A stretch of DNA of 64,000 nt from Neofusicoccum parvum (lineage: Eukaryota > Ascomycota > Dothideomycetes > Botryosphaeriales > Botryosphaeriaceae), in NCBI GenBank assembly GCA_020912385.1, contig CP087222.1, positions 186,001 through 250,000 on the forward strand, written 5' to 3'. Positions 11,612 to 21,991 of this stretch are shown here, piece after piece; the stretch's first letter is position 1; the number at the start of each line of letters is the position of its first letter. Made by a program: the position numbers and the translations under genes. The notes below the pieces were generated by a model, which made no database searches, had not been told where the DNA came from, and worked only from the letters and a program-made list of their open reading frames with translations.

Positions 11612-12232
11612 ATGGCAACACGACCCACCGCCCACAACCACCCCAGCGCTCTTCCAAACACATCCCCACCACGCCCACAACCCCACCACCTCCCCGCCAT
11701 CCCCCTCAAGCCCCTCCCCCGGCCCCGCCGCCGCGCCCCCACCACCACCACCCCCACCCCTCCAACCGAACCCGCCACCGCCGCCGCCCTCCTCCGACAA
11801 TTCACCACCCCCGCGCCGCCCCAGCCCCCCGACCGCCCGCGCGTCAACCTGCCCCCGCCGCCGACCGCCGCGTCGCGCCGCTCCCGCGCCCGCGCGCCCG
11901 TCGTGCCGGCCCGCGGCCGCCGGCCCTCCGACCCCGGCGACAGCGACGGCTCGAGCGGCAGCGCCAAGACGACGGCGTCGCGGCGCGGGCGGCGCGAGCG
12001 GGCGGAGTGGGTGCGGGTGGCGGCGCCGGAGATGCCGGCGTGCGAGGAGGTGGGGGCGGGGGAGGTGGAGGTGAGCGAGTGGGAGGAGGAGGTGGGGAGG
12101 AAGAGGGGAGAGGTGGACGAGGAGGATGGGGAGTGGGTGGATGTGAGGGAGGAGGATGCGGAGGCGCCGGTGCGGTTTTCGAAGATGAGGTTCGTGGGGT
12201 CGGTGTTGGAGAGGTTGGCGAAGCTTCCGTGA
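11612..12232 (+). CDS. Hypothetical Pro-rich / Glu-rich low-complexity protein
   Basis: Open frame of 206 codons starting in good context (ACCATGG). The first half is Pro/Thr/Arg-rich (LPAIPLKPLPRPRRR, PPQPPDRPRVNLPPPP), the middle is Ser/Arg-rich, and the last third is acidic (EVEVSEWEEEVGRKRGE). It closes with a hydrophobic/basic segment, PVRFSKMRFVGSVLERLAKL, that looks like a short functional motif. No family is recognised. It could be a real disordered protein, supported by the unbroken frame and the non-random C-terminal segment, or a chance frame in skewed GC-rich DNA. It is convergent with the large mitochondrial protein gene. Confidence 0.5.
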   Translation: MATRPTAHNHPSALPNTSPPRPQPHHLPAIPLKPLPRPRRRAPTTTTPTPPTEPATAAALLRQFTTPAPPQPPDRPRVNLPPPPTAASRRSRARAPVVPARGRRPSDPGDSDGSSGSAKTTASRRGRRERAEWVRVAAPEMPACEEVGAGEVEVSEWEEEVGRKRGEVDEEDGEWVDVREEDAEAPVRFSKMRFVGSVLERLAKLP

Positions 12233-12359
12233 ACGCCGGGTGGAGGGTGGATCACGCGGGAGAGAGAGAGAGGGAGAGTATGCACGTGGTCTTACATTTT
12301 ATTTACTTGGTTGCTTTACAGGATGTGAGCGCTCATGTATATACGTTTCGCTCGGCGTC

Positions 12360-15344
12360 TCATTTCTTCCGTCTCGATTGTCGCGGGACATTGGCGTTGG
12401 GAGCTGCAGATGAACCGTTTTCCTGGTTCTGACCAGCTGTCTCGTTCCCCGCCCTGCCCTCATCGATTGCTGGGGGCTTGGAAGTGTCATCGTCGACCAG
12501 CATATCTTTCCAGAGATCAGCGGAAGTTGGTGCCTTATCCTGATCCTTGGGCCATTCCCGCAAAATATCATAATCGAAGCCGGTGGCTTCTTGAACCTCG
12601 GCTGCTTGCTCACCCAAGTAGTCATCCTCAGCTGCCTCCTCATCTAAATCGTCATCCTCAACTGCCTCCTCATCCAAATCATCATCCTCAACTGCTTGTT
12701 CACCCAAGTCGTCATCCTCAGCTGCCTCCTCATCCAAGTCGTCAGCCTCAACTGCCTCCTCATCCAAGTCGTCAGTCTGGACTGCTTGCTCAACGAAGTC
12801 GTCAGTCTCGACTTCCTGCTCCACCAAGTCGTCAGTCTCGACTGCTTGCTCAACCAAGTCGTCAGTCTCAACTGCCTCCTCACCCAAGTCGTCAGCCTCA
12901 ACTACCTCCTCACCCAAGTCTTCAGTCTCGACGAACGAGGTATCCCCAACAGCCTGGCCATCATCATGTAGATTTCTCCCGATCTTCTGCATCATGGCCA
13001 TCTCCCACTCACCCTCCTGCAGCGAATCCGGCAAGTTTCCACCGCCAAGCGCCGACTGCACCTGCCGCAAAACATCCAACCGCATCCTCCTGGCCCACCA
13101 CATCCCGATCCGGCTTGATGATCCGCTGACCAGCTCCTTCGGATCCAGCAAAGGCTTCCCGGCCGCCTCGTTCCACAGCCGGTTCGCGCCCTCGATCATC
13201 TCGAGCACGGAGTAGGGGTTGTGCCGCACCGAACGGCGGTTGTACGTGCGGTAGCTGCGACCGTGGCCAAAGAGATGGAGCAACTGGCGGCGCAGTTCAT
13301 TCCGAACCGGGTCCGTCCTGACGTAGACGCCACGCTCGCGCAGCAGCTTGCACAGGTGGATACCCTGCGCCCAGTAGTGCGGTGGCTTCAGGCTTGCGTC
13401 TGGATCGTCAGGGGTCAGGAGGACGAAGGCGCGACGCACTCCCCAGGAGACGAAAGCGCGGAACTGCTCGGGTGGGAAGATTTGATTGAGAGGATGCGCA
13501 GGATGGGTCGAACGGAGGGCGCGATGGAGAATTGACGCATCGACGGTGTTTTTGCGCTGCATGAGCTTCCTGAGAGGCGCACTTAAATGGAGGCCATCGG
13601 CGCGATGAGAGTACCGGTCGGCGAGCCAAAGGGCAAGCTTGGCAACTTCATCAAAACGCTCTGTCGTGCCGTAGCGCTTGAAAATCTCCGTCCAACGACG
13701 CGGTTCCACGTGGCCACCCGACATCAGGATGCTGCGCCAGATATTCGCGACCAAGGTTGTGTCGTCATAACCGAGAGGGTCGGCAACAGGTGCTTTTCCA
13801 GGCTTCCTCTGTCGAAGCTGGTGCGCCTGAAGTGCGCTCATGGACTCCATCGTAAGAGTGATCTTCTGGGATTGCATATCCTCGAGGACTTTGCAGAGTG
13901 TCTGCCTGTCTCGTAGAGATGAAAGCTTTTGGACGAGAATGTTCCATTGCTCCTTGACAGGGTCTTCGTGGAATACGGTCAAGATGGCGAGCGTTCTGTG
14001 TACTTCGCTCCAATCGCCTCTTTTGATAAAGGTGGTGAGAAGCTGACGCTGAAGCTTGGTGTCCTCAAAAGTATCAGGGTGCTGGTCTGTGGAAATTAAA
14101 GCGTTGATGAGGTCTTGCCGGCCACTATCAGCAAATTTCCGGAGAGCGAGGGAATAAACAGATTTGCCGATGGAGATCCCTGCTTCTTCCAGTCTCTTGA
14201 TGTTGTACGAGATGTTCTGGTGGTCGTTCGTTCTGGACGCCATCTCGCGCAATGCCAGGGGCCCGATCTCTTCGACTCCAAACATGCCCAAGCCGCGGAG
14301 AATGGCATCAATGGAAAAGGCCTTCGTAGCGAATATGCGCGCACAAAAGTGATCATCGAGCTTCTTTGGCCGGATGTCGTGGACTTCGCCAAGAATCCGA
14401 TTCATTGACTCCCTTGAGAATAGCACGTTTGGTGACTGCTGGGCGTGTTTATACCGGCCTTCTGTCCTTGCCTTGCTGTGCTTAATTCCCAAAAGATCAT
14501 TCTGGAAGTCGATTCCTATTGCAGAGTCTGTGACACTTGCACTTGGCAAGTCATTCTCATCGACCAACCATTGATGGCATTTCAACGCCGTAAGCCACCG
14601 ACCCCTGTTACAAAGAGAAGGAATGAGAGCATCGTAGACGTCACGTTGATTGGTACAAGCGTAGATGTAACGAAAAGCTTTGATCGAGGCCTTCGCGCCT
14701 CCAACGCTGGTTGCTATCCGACGTAGGGCGCCCTCCTGAAGAGGGAACGTGGAGATCAGCCTGTCGTGCCAAACGTAGACGTCCGCCGGTCTCGACTCGG
14801 CGAAACAACGGCCAATGATGTTTTCGTACAGCTGCTTATAGAAGAGACCAGTCCGGCTCTCCAGGTCCTCGGCATGAGCAACCACCTCCTGACGGATGTC
14901 GTCACAAGCGAGGAAAATCTCCCAGAAAGATTGTGCCCATTCTCCGGCTGTTGGCAAGTCCACTTTGCCAATTCTCAGCTCTTTCCAGACAGCCTTGACT
15001 CCATCTTCTCCGTACAGCCGCTGCTGGAAGTGTAAAATCTCGATCCATCTATCGAAAGGAACCTCCGCCGGATTCGCTGGAAGCTTTGCATCGACTTCCG
15101 GGACTGGCGCAGTTTGAGAATTACTGGCAGCTTCATCGTCCACCCGACGTGTTCCAAATCGTGAAGCGAAAAATGTATAGGACCTGGTTTTGATCGGCGT
15201 AGGAGCAGCAGGAGCGGGCGGTCCAAGCAATTGGCAACGGGGTCGGGAGAGAGCGTCGAAAGAGAGCTCTTCCTGGGCTATGAGGGAACGGAGGACTCGG
15301 AGGGTCGAGGGTCGGGCGAGCAGCCGGTCCAATGCTGTGCGCAT
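12360..15344 (-). CDS. Large mitochondrial-targeted helical (PPR-like) protein with acidic repeats
   Basis: Single uninterrupted 994-codon frame. The N-terminus is Arg/Leu/Ser-rich and nearly free of acidic residues (MRTALDRLLARPSTLRVLRS, then RSYTFFASRFGTRR), a typical matrix-targeting presequence. Residues about 90-800 are helical and resemble fungal pentatricopeptide-type mitochondrial expression factors (for example ALRRIATSVGGAKASIKAFR, TTFIKRGDWSEVHRTLAILT), but I cannot place individual PPR motifs with confidence. Near the C-terminus, 11 tandem decapeptides of type VETDDLVEQA create a strongly acidic segment, followed by a tail ending RQSRRKK. By inference it acts in mitochondrial RNA metabolism or translation. 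It is divergent from a COX subunit gene (281 bp between starts). Confidence 0.8.
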   Translation of the reverse strand: MRTALDRLLARPSTLRVLRSLIAQEELSFDALSRPRCQLLGPPAPAAPTPIKTRSYTFFASRFGTRRVDDEAASNSQTAPVPEVDAKLPANPAEVPFDRWIEILHFQQRLYGEDGVKAVWKELRIGKVDLPTAGEWAQSFWEIFLACDDIRQEVVAHAEDLESRTGLFYKQLYENIIGRCFAESRPADVYVWHDRLISTFPLQEGALRRIATSVGGAKASIKAFRYIYACTNQRDVYDALIPSLCNRGRWLTALKCHQWLVDENDLPSASVTDSAIGIDFQNDLLGIKHSKARTEGRYKHAQQSPNVLFSRESMNRILGEVHDIRPKKLDDHFCARIFATKAFSIDAILRGLGMFGVEEIGPLALREMASRTNDHQNISYNIKRLEEAGISIGKSVYSLALRKFADSGRQDLINALISTDQHPDTFEDTKLQRQLLTTFIKRGDWSEVHRTLAILTVFHEDPVKEQWNILVQKLSSLRDRQTLCKVLEDMQSQKITLTMESMSALQAHQLRQRKPGKAPVADPLGYDDTTLVANIWRSILMSGGHVEPRRWTEIFKRYGTTERFDEVAKLALWLADRYSHRADGLHLSAPLRKLMQRKNTVDASILHRALRSTHPAHPLNQIFPPEQFRAFVSWGVRRAFVLLTPDDPDASLKPPHYWAQGIHLCKLLRERGVYVRTDPVRNELRRQLLHLFGHGRSYRTYNRRSVRHNPYSVLEMIEGANRLWNEAAGKPLLDPKELVSGSSSRIGMWWARRMRLDVLRQVQSALGGGNLPDSLQEGEWEMAMMQKIGRNLHDDGQAVGDTSFVETEDLGEEVVEADDLGEEAVETDDLVEQAVETDDLVEQEVETDDFVEQAVQTDDLDEEAVEADDLDEEAAEDDDLGEQAVEDDDLDEEAVEDDDLDEEAAEDDYLGEQAAEVQEATGFDYDILREWPKDQDKAPTSADLWKDMLVDDDTSKPPAIDEGRAGNETAGQNQENGSSAAPNANVPRQSRRKK
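12601..12930 (-). repeat. 11 x 30-bp coding minisatellite
   Basis: Eleven contiguous 30-bp units with no spacing change, all in frame, encode decapeptides such as VETDDLVEQA, VEADDLDEEA and VEDDDLDEEA. Units differ by point substitutions but not by indels. They lie within the C-terminal part of the 12360-15344 minus-strand gene. Confidence 0.92.
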
Positions 15345-15625
15345 TGCCTGAGAGAGTCGCTGCCCGCTATTGCACTATGCGACATGGCATCGGAGCGCCC
15401 GGGAACAGAGCAGAACGGCGGCGTTGGCGAGGACGGGTTGCGCGGGTGGACGCGACAAATCCGCGCCAAGGTATTCGCTGCTTCCGCGCAGGAGCCGTGG
15501 TTCTTCCGGCCGCCGGGCTTGGCGCGGCGTTGCGATCAGTCGATACAACGACTCTGCGCTCTCCAAGCTCACTACCCGCCCAATTGCATCCTCTCCACTC
15601 TTCCGCTCTCACCAACTCGATCAAC

Positions 15626-16148
15626 ATGGCCGGGTGAGTCGCCTCATCATTCCGCGATGGTCCCGCCCCGCCCGCGCCCCGCCCGCCGCCGCGCCTGCGG
15701 GGGGTCCGGATGGATGGAGCTTGACTCCCTTACAACATCTTGCTGATTCCGTGCAGCTTCGTTAACCGCGAGAACCGCGTTCCCTACTACCAGCGCCTTT
15801 TCCAGAGGCACGATGGCCTCAGGCAGTGGCAGAAGGTCAGCTCCGCCATAGCTCCGCGCCCACGACCGCCGCACCGCACCCTGTGTTGAATTCTACGTCA
15901 CCCCGCATACATTCGTTCACGAGATAGAGAAACCATGGACGGGGTATTGAAATGGATCCGGGCTGACGATTTGCGCCAGACCTCTCGCAGCAAGGCTATC
16001 CTCCTCCCTTACAACATCATGCTCTGGGGTGGCTTCGGCGCCAGCATGTACATGATGTGCCGCCAGGTTCTGGTATGTTGGTCCTTCCGAATATAAGATA
16101 TCATTTCTGATGGTGAATCTATCACAGGGCAAGAAGACCTGGTACTAA
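15626..16148 (+). CDS. Cytochrome c oxidase subunit VIIa-like protein
   Basis: Small single-pass inner-membrane subunit of respiratory complex IV. Four exons: 15626-15633 (only 8 nt, ATGGCCGG), 15757-15835, 15980-16072 and 16128-16148 (66 residues). The protein reads MAGFVNRENRVPYYQRLFQ, then HDGLRQWQKTSRSKAILLPY, a membrane helix NIMLWGGFGASMYMMCRQVL, and the ending GKKTWY. Start, helix and KTW end match the fungal COX VIIa-type subunit as I recall it. All introns are GT-AG and the phases fit. The 8-nt first coding exon means the gene is invisible to simple ORF scanning. Assignment to VIIa rather than another small subunit is from memory of the family. Confidence 0.85.
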
Positions 16149-19100
16149 ATTCCAGCGCCACTCTGCGGCTGGGAGATATCGGGTGGTTATTTTGAGCATC
16201 CGTGCATGTACAGTCTAGACAATCGATCCCTGCAACTCTACTTCTTTCAGCTGGGACGAGGGACGTCGCTCTCCGGCCTTCGCGCTTCCACTGAGCCCTG
16301 CCCGGCAAACGCGCCTATAGCCACCAGCCGTTGACCATTCTTGACGCAGATCTACCCAACTAACGCAGGTAGCTCTCGGGGAAGCTATGTCACATGTTGT
16401 CACAGCCTCGAATTGTTGTCAGCCTTTTATTTTGAAGCATCATTGAACGATGGGTATCGACGTGCGTATGATGCCAAGCCCAACGAGGCCAGTTTCGTCT
16501 TCAGTATCTTGAATATGTTTTCTTCCATCATTGGGCATGCCTTGCCGTGCGTCCTTGTCCATATACAGAGAGCATCGCTTTCTTCTTTCAGCTCCAAGAC
16601 TTCATTCCATGCTTCTGAAAACCTCCAGATGATGTTGAGACTCTGGTTGTTGATGCCTAGTATGCTTGGGCGAAAAACTTGCCTGGTGATAGCTCGTTGA
16701 GACCAGCCGGAAGGACACAGCAAGCTCACAATCGATCCGAGCGCCGTGACAAGAAAAACTGATTTTCTGGCTCCGCGATATCATCTGGCAGCATTCTCGT
16801 CTACGAAACTGTATGAGCGCAGTATTTGTACCCCACGCTCGTCACACTTGTAAGAGTTTCTCGAAAAGGCTTAGCTTGCAGAGAGTCATGAGCTTACTTG
16901 TCTATTTCCCGCGAGCAATCCACGAATCGAAAATCACCCCACAGGATTCCAGAACGCCTCCATCAGACCATCTCCAGGAGACATGGATAGGATCTCACCC
17001 CTTGCGTTTTTCCTCTAGTCATGTTACCTTTCTCTTCTCTCGCGGTTGTCAGTCGGTTGCGGTTCTCGCCTCTTGGCCTCCTCCGCGCCTCACTGCGAGA
17101 GAAGCGATGTGGTCCGAGTCGGCTTGCCGGGGACCCCGGATGGCTCTCGGGGAAAGCTGTGACCACCGACGCAGAGCGGGACCAGACTATCGACCTGGAT
17201 GCAAGAGATTCACCGGTATGCCTCAGGCGGCGCAGAGGGCCACGACGCTCGGTGCGAGTTTCCGTGAATGCGTAAGAGCAAGCGTTGCTGCTGAGGAGCG
17301 AGAGTTTGTGGTTGGTTCTTGGGCATCGCGAAAGCAGGACAAGTGTTTGTCAGGAGTTTCAAGGTTTCGTCTGGATGCAATCTGTATGAAGACGCAGATG
17401 CAGACATACGCGCCTGGACAACTGTTTCGACTCCCCGTGGACTTGGAGTTGACAGTTTTGTTGCGACATTTTGCGACGCGTCTGTCCGTGTAAGTGCAGG
17501 TGCCGAACCGTCTTCGGCTTACTTGCATGACCGCTCATCCCACCGGCGGCGCACCGGAGTGGAACCAGGTTGCTGGGCTTCCGTGAAGGATGGGATCCTT
17601 GCCAAGCTGCCACGCCCATGCTCCGAAGCCATCCCCTTGGCGCACCCCATGGTCAAACAGAAAACTGGAGAAGATGGGGACAGAGATACGCTCCGGACCT
17701 CCTAGGGGCATGTGTCGGCGGCCGTTTATCTCAGAATTTTCACCCACGGGGCCGAGCAGGAACAGCAGGCTCCGGGGGCGCCAGCCAGGCAGCCGAGTCT
17801 CCCCGTCCACGGCAGACCAGCTGACGTAGGATCGCCCAGCATGCGGTCCAAACGGTGGGCAAGCATCATGGCGACGACGTAAACGAGGCAAGCAGGGTTC
17901 CATGGACGCGTCGCATTTTCGGGCTGGCGGTGGGCCGAGCGCACGCCTGGGCTTCGTACAACTTCACCGCTTTTGGCTATGCTCCCGGCAGGACTCGGGA
18001 TTGCTTTTCCATGCGGCGCAACGGCGGCAAACACCAACGACCTTCCTGGTTTCAGCAGCGCAAGATTCTGCAGGGCGAGCGCGCAGAGAGCGACTTTCGG
18101 GCGCGGTATTTCTCTCACGACGTCATCCGACCGGGCGTGTCTGCGAGCGCTTCTCGCGGACTTCCCGATCGGGCGCGGGTCACGTGCACGGCAGCGGCGT
18201 CGACGCGCAGCAATTCTATCGAAATAACGATCTCTGGACGAGATTGAGCGCGTTCTGCGAGCTCTGGAGGACAGGCCGGAGGCGATTTCACGTGTTTGGG
18301 GCGGTTTTGGGCCCCGAGCGCCCTTGGTTCGAATAAGCTTCCAGAACAACGGACGGCCAAGGGATGGCTGCGGGAGAGGCTGCTTGGCGGCGCGCGCGCG
18401 GGAGATCGCAGACGGGTAAGGCTGAGCGCAGCGACTTTATCCTGAGGTCGAGGGACGCAGTTCGCGATGTTGTTCGTCCGGGTAATTGGGCGTGGCCATG
18501 ATCTCCAGGTCGCAGGCGGAATCCCGTGGGGAGGCGCTGGCGAGCGCGGAGAGAAAGGGGCTCCGCGCTTTTGGCGGGGGCCGCGCTTTCTCCGATGCGT
18601 GTGCCACGGGGAGCACACCGCGCTCCGCCTGGAGAGCAGGTGGGGCGCGCCGGGAGTCCTGCCTGCTTCGCGTGCGAGCCCCGGCACTTGCCACCCGCGA
18701 CCTCGCCCGCGCCCTTCACGCCATCGATAATTGCGCGCACTGCTCGCGGCGGCCATGTGGGCCGTGCCGACTCGAAGCTCAGGTCCAAGCGTGAGAGGCG
18801 GCGAACAAGCGTGCGCAAGAGTCAGTAAGCAGCCGTCCCGCCCTTGGCTGATGTCGTCGCCGCACATCGCTGCCGCACCGCGACTCAACAGAACCGCCCG
18901 CGGGGCGCCATTCGCGGGCGCGCGCGGTCGGCATCTGCGCAAACGCCGGCCGGCCGTGGCGCTGGGCGCTGCAGGGGCCGGCGCGGCACCGCTGACCACC
19001 ATCGGCGGCGCCAGCTGGGCGTTGAGCGCGCATCAGCCGCCGACATCACGCTACGGCCGGCCCATTGGGCGCCAAGAGCCGCATCTGACGCCCGCCAGAA

Positions 19101-19407
19101 ACGGAGCAACGGTCGAACGCGCCAATCTGCTCCGGGCCTAATCCCCAGCTATGGGCTCCCATGCACCGGGGCTCCCAATGCCAGTCGGCCCGGCGTCCAG
19201 CGAGCGACGGGGCTCTCCAGTCCTCCGCAGTCTGCTCAGCGGGGCCCGGGGTGTCACCAGCTTTCCCGCCCTGCCGTCCCACGCCGCGCCCATAAAGCCC
19301 TGCCTCGTCCGCGCGAACCGGCGCTTCTTCTTTCCTCATTCACTCCTCTGCCTCGTCCCTTTTGATACCCCGGGCAGCTTTGTCTCTCTCCCCTGCAGCC
19401 CATCACC
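16149..19407. other. Long intergenic region upstream of the sugar transporter
   Basis: About 3.3 kb without a supported gene. The last 700 bp become very GC-rich and end in a pyrimidine-rich leader (CTTTCCTCATTCACTCCTCTGCCTC-type) before the transporter ATG, as is common in strongly expressed fungal promoters. Open frames of 200-300 codons on both strands in the GC-rich part have random composition. Confidence 0.5.
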
Positions 19408-21256
19408 ATGGCCGAAAACAAGGCCTCGGACAAGATCTCCGTGGCCGAGAACGACGCCGCCCACGTCGAGAAGCACGCTCCCGCCAACCAGGAGCTGATT
19501 GAGGATGCCGTCCGCACCGGCAGCGTTCCCCAGATCAAGAGCGAGAAGGATGCCATTGCCATCGCGAAGAACGGCAGCTGGGAGGTCGATGCCCTGATCC
19601 GCCAGTTGGAGGACGACCACAAGGCCGAGGGCTACACCAAGGGCTTCTTCGACCTCGAGTTCAAGAACCCCAAGCACTTCACCTGGCTGCTGGTCACCTT
19701 CGCCTCCATGGGTGGCCTGCTCTCCGGTCTCGACCAGTCCCTCATCTCCGGCGCAAATCTTTTCCTGCCCGAGGATCTCGGGCTCACGGACTCCCAGAAC
19801 AGCTTGGTCAACGCCGGCATGCCGCTTGGCGCTGTCGCCGGTGCCCTGCTGCTCTCTCCCTGCAACGAGTGGTTCGGTCGCCGCTGGTCCATCATCATCT
19901 CTTGCGTCTTCTACACCATTGGCGGTGCCCTGTGCGCCGGTGCCGTTGACTTCGCCATGATCGTCTGTGCTCGTCTTCTGCTCGGCGTCGGCGTTGGTCT
20001 GGAGGGCGGTACCGTCCCGGTCTACGTTGCTGAGACTGTGGAGAGGAGACTCCGTGGAAACATGGTGTCTCTCTATCAGTTCAACATCGCGCTTGGTGAG
20101 GTCTTGGGTTACGTTGTTGCTGCCATCTTCCTGAAGGTCCCTGGCAACTGGCGCTACATCCTTGGCTCTTCCCTTGTGTTCTCCACCATTATGCTTGCTG
20201 GGTAAGTTTCTTGATTAAGTTTTTCTGGCCTTGTGCTAATTCATTGCAGTATGCTCTACATGCCTGAGTCTCCTCGTTTCTACATGCACAAGGGTGAGAC
20301 TCTCAAGGCCTTCAAGGTCTGGAAGCGCATCCGTGGCATCGACACTGCCGACTCTCGCGAGGAGTTCTTCGTCATGAAGGCTTCTCAGGAGCAGGAGGAT
20401 GCCGAGGTTGCTGCTGGTCTTAGCAACAGGCGCTTCCCCTGGCTCGACTTCATCACGTAAGCTTCACTGTCCCTTCATGCTGTAGCTCTAGCTAACCATA
20501 CCCAGTGTTCCTCGTGCCCGCCGTGCCATCATCTATGCCAACATCATGATCTTCCTTGGCCAGTTCACTGGTATCAACGCCATCATGTACTACATGTCTG
20601 TCCTCATGAGCGAGATCGGCTTCGACAAGATCCAGGCCAACTACATGTCGCTCGTCGGTGGCGGCTCCCTGCTGCTCGGTACCATCCCCGCCGTCCTGTA
20701 CATGGAGCGCTGCGGCCGTCGTTTCTGGGCCATTGCCATGCTTCCCGGCTTCTTCATCGGTCTCATCCTCTGCGGTGTCAGCGAGCACGTCGGCAGCGTC
20801 ATGAACCAGCAGGCCGTCTACCTCACCGGCATCATCATCTACCAGGGCTTCTTCGGCAGCTACGCCACCCTCACCTGGGTCGTGCCCGCCGAGGTGTACC
20901 CCACCTACCTCCGCTCGTACGGCATGACCACGTCGGACGGCTGGCTCTTCCTGTCCAGCTTCATCGTCACCTACAACTTCGACCGCATGATGAACGCCAT
21001 GACCCGCATCGGCCTGACGCTCGGCTTCTACGGCGGCATCGCCGTCCTCGGCTGGTTCTACCAGCTCTTCTTCATGCCCGAAACCAAGGACAAGACCCTC
21101 GAGGAGATCGACCTCATCTTCCAGAAGCCGACCCGCGAGATCGTAGCCGAGAACTGGGCCCAGGTCAAGGTGACGACGGCCGACCTGCTCGCCTTCAGGT
21201 GGAAGAAGGTCTTCACCTTTGAGAAGCAGAGGGAGAACATGGGTGATGAGTTGTAA
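19408..21256 (+). CDS. MFS sugar transporter
   Basis: Plasma-membrane proton-coupled or facilitative sugar/polyol transporter of the major facilitator superfamily. Three exons: 19408-20201, 20250-20456 and 20506-21256 (583 residues). A hydrophilic N-terminal extension of about 90 residues precedes 12 predicted helices. Family motifs are GLDQSLISGA in helix 1, NEWFGRRWS (the GR[RK] loop), RLLLGVGVGLEGGTVPVYVAE, the PESPRF motif after helix 6 (LYMPESPRFY), QFTGINAIMYY in helix 7, and PETKDKTLEEID at the end of helix 12. The usual central loop sequence is present. Codon use is strongly biased to C-ending codons, which suggests high expression. The long N-terminus is reminiscent of a subgroup of fungal transporters; the substrate cannot be read from sequence. 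Confidence 0.93.
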
Positions 21257-21991
21257 TCGGGGTGGTTGAGAGGAAATTCCTGTGCGTGGAAGGATTTACT
21301 GAGTGATTCCCTTGGGTGCGGTTTCAGCATCGCGGTGAATCGAAGAAGAAGAAGACTAGAATAATGATACCAAGTTATGAGTTATGAACAGCTTGCTCCG
21401 TACTCACAGCCACGTGAAAATTGACCCATGGTCGCACCTGTGCCTCTGTTCCTGCTTAGTCACGGATGACTTTTCAATAGCCAACACTTCAACAACGCCC
21501 TCGAATTCCCCTTAGTATTCACTGACAAGCTGCAATAACCGCCTCTTTTCGACATAGTCTAAATAGTGCGCAGTCGATGCATCCATACATACGCATCTGT
21601 CATAACCCTTCCTACATGTTCCTACCTGGATGAATGCTTCAGTTCCCTATAGTGAAGAAGTAGAAAAAAAGACGCTCTGTGGGGTACCGAAACCGTCAGC
21701 CCCTACAACGCCACCATGTACATAGTTCCTCCCAGTTGTTCCTCAGTATTCAACAGCGTCACGCATAACAAAGCCTACATAGACGTACAGAATCGAGCTC
21801 CATGCTCCACAGACAAACTCCTCATTCAATTGGGGTGTGCTGCTCCCGAAAGAGGCAACACCAAACCACCCGCAAGGAGCATTGGTAATGATAGTGAAAA
21901 TGACTTTGAACGATCCTGCTCCACCCGTCCAACAGTCGAACCAGCATCTCCCATTTACTTCGGATCAAAAACCCAAGGCCCAAACCAGATC
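21257..21991. other. Intergenic, 3' flanks of two convergent genes
   Basis: AT-rich sequence between the transporter stop and the 3' end of the degraded NLR on minus. Nothing coding was seen. Confidence 0.55.

Noticed and set aside
16427..16784. Minus-strand frame with some helical-looking sequence
   Set aside because: About 100 codons only, no family resemblance and no supporting splice signals.
18115..19002. Minus-strand frame of 295 codons upstream of the sugar transporter
   Set aside because: Composition is random (Arg/Ala/Pro/Ser-rich), there are overlapping frames on both strands, and it sits in the GC-rich promoter region.
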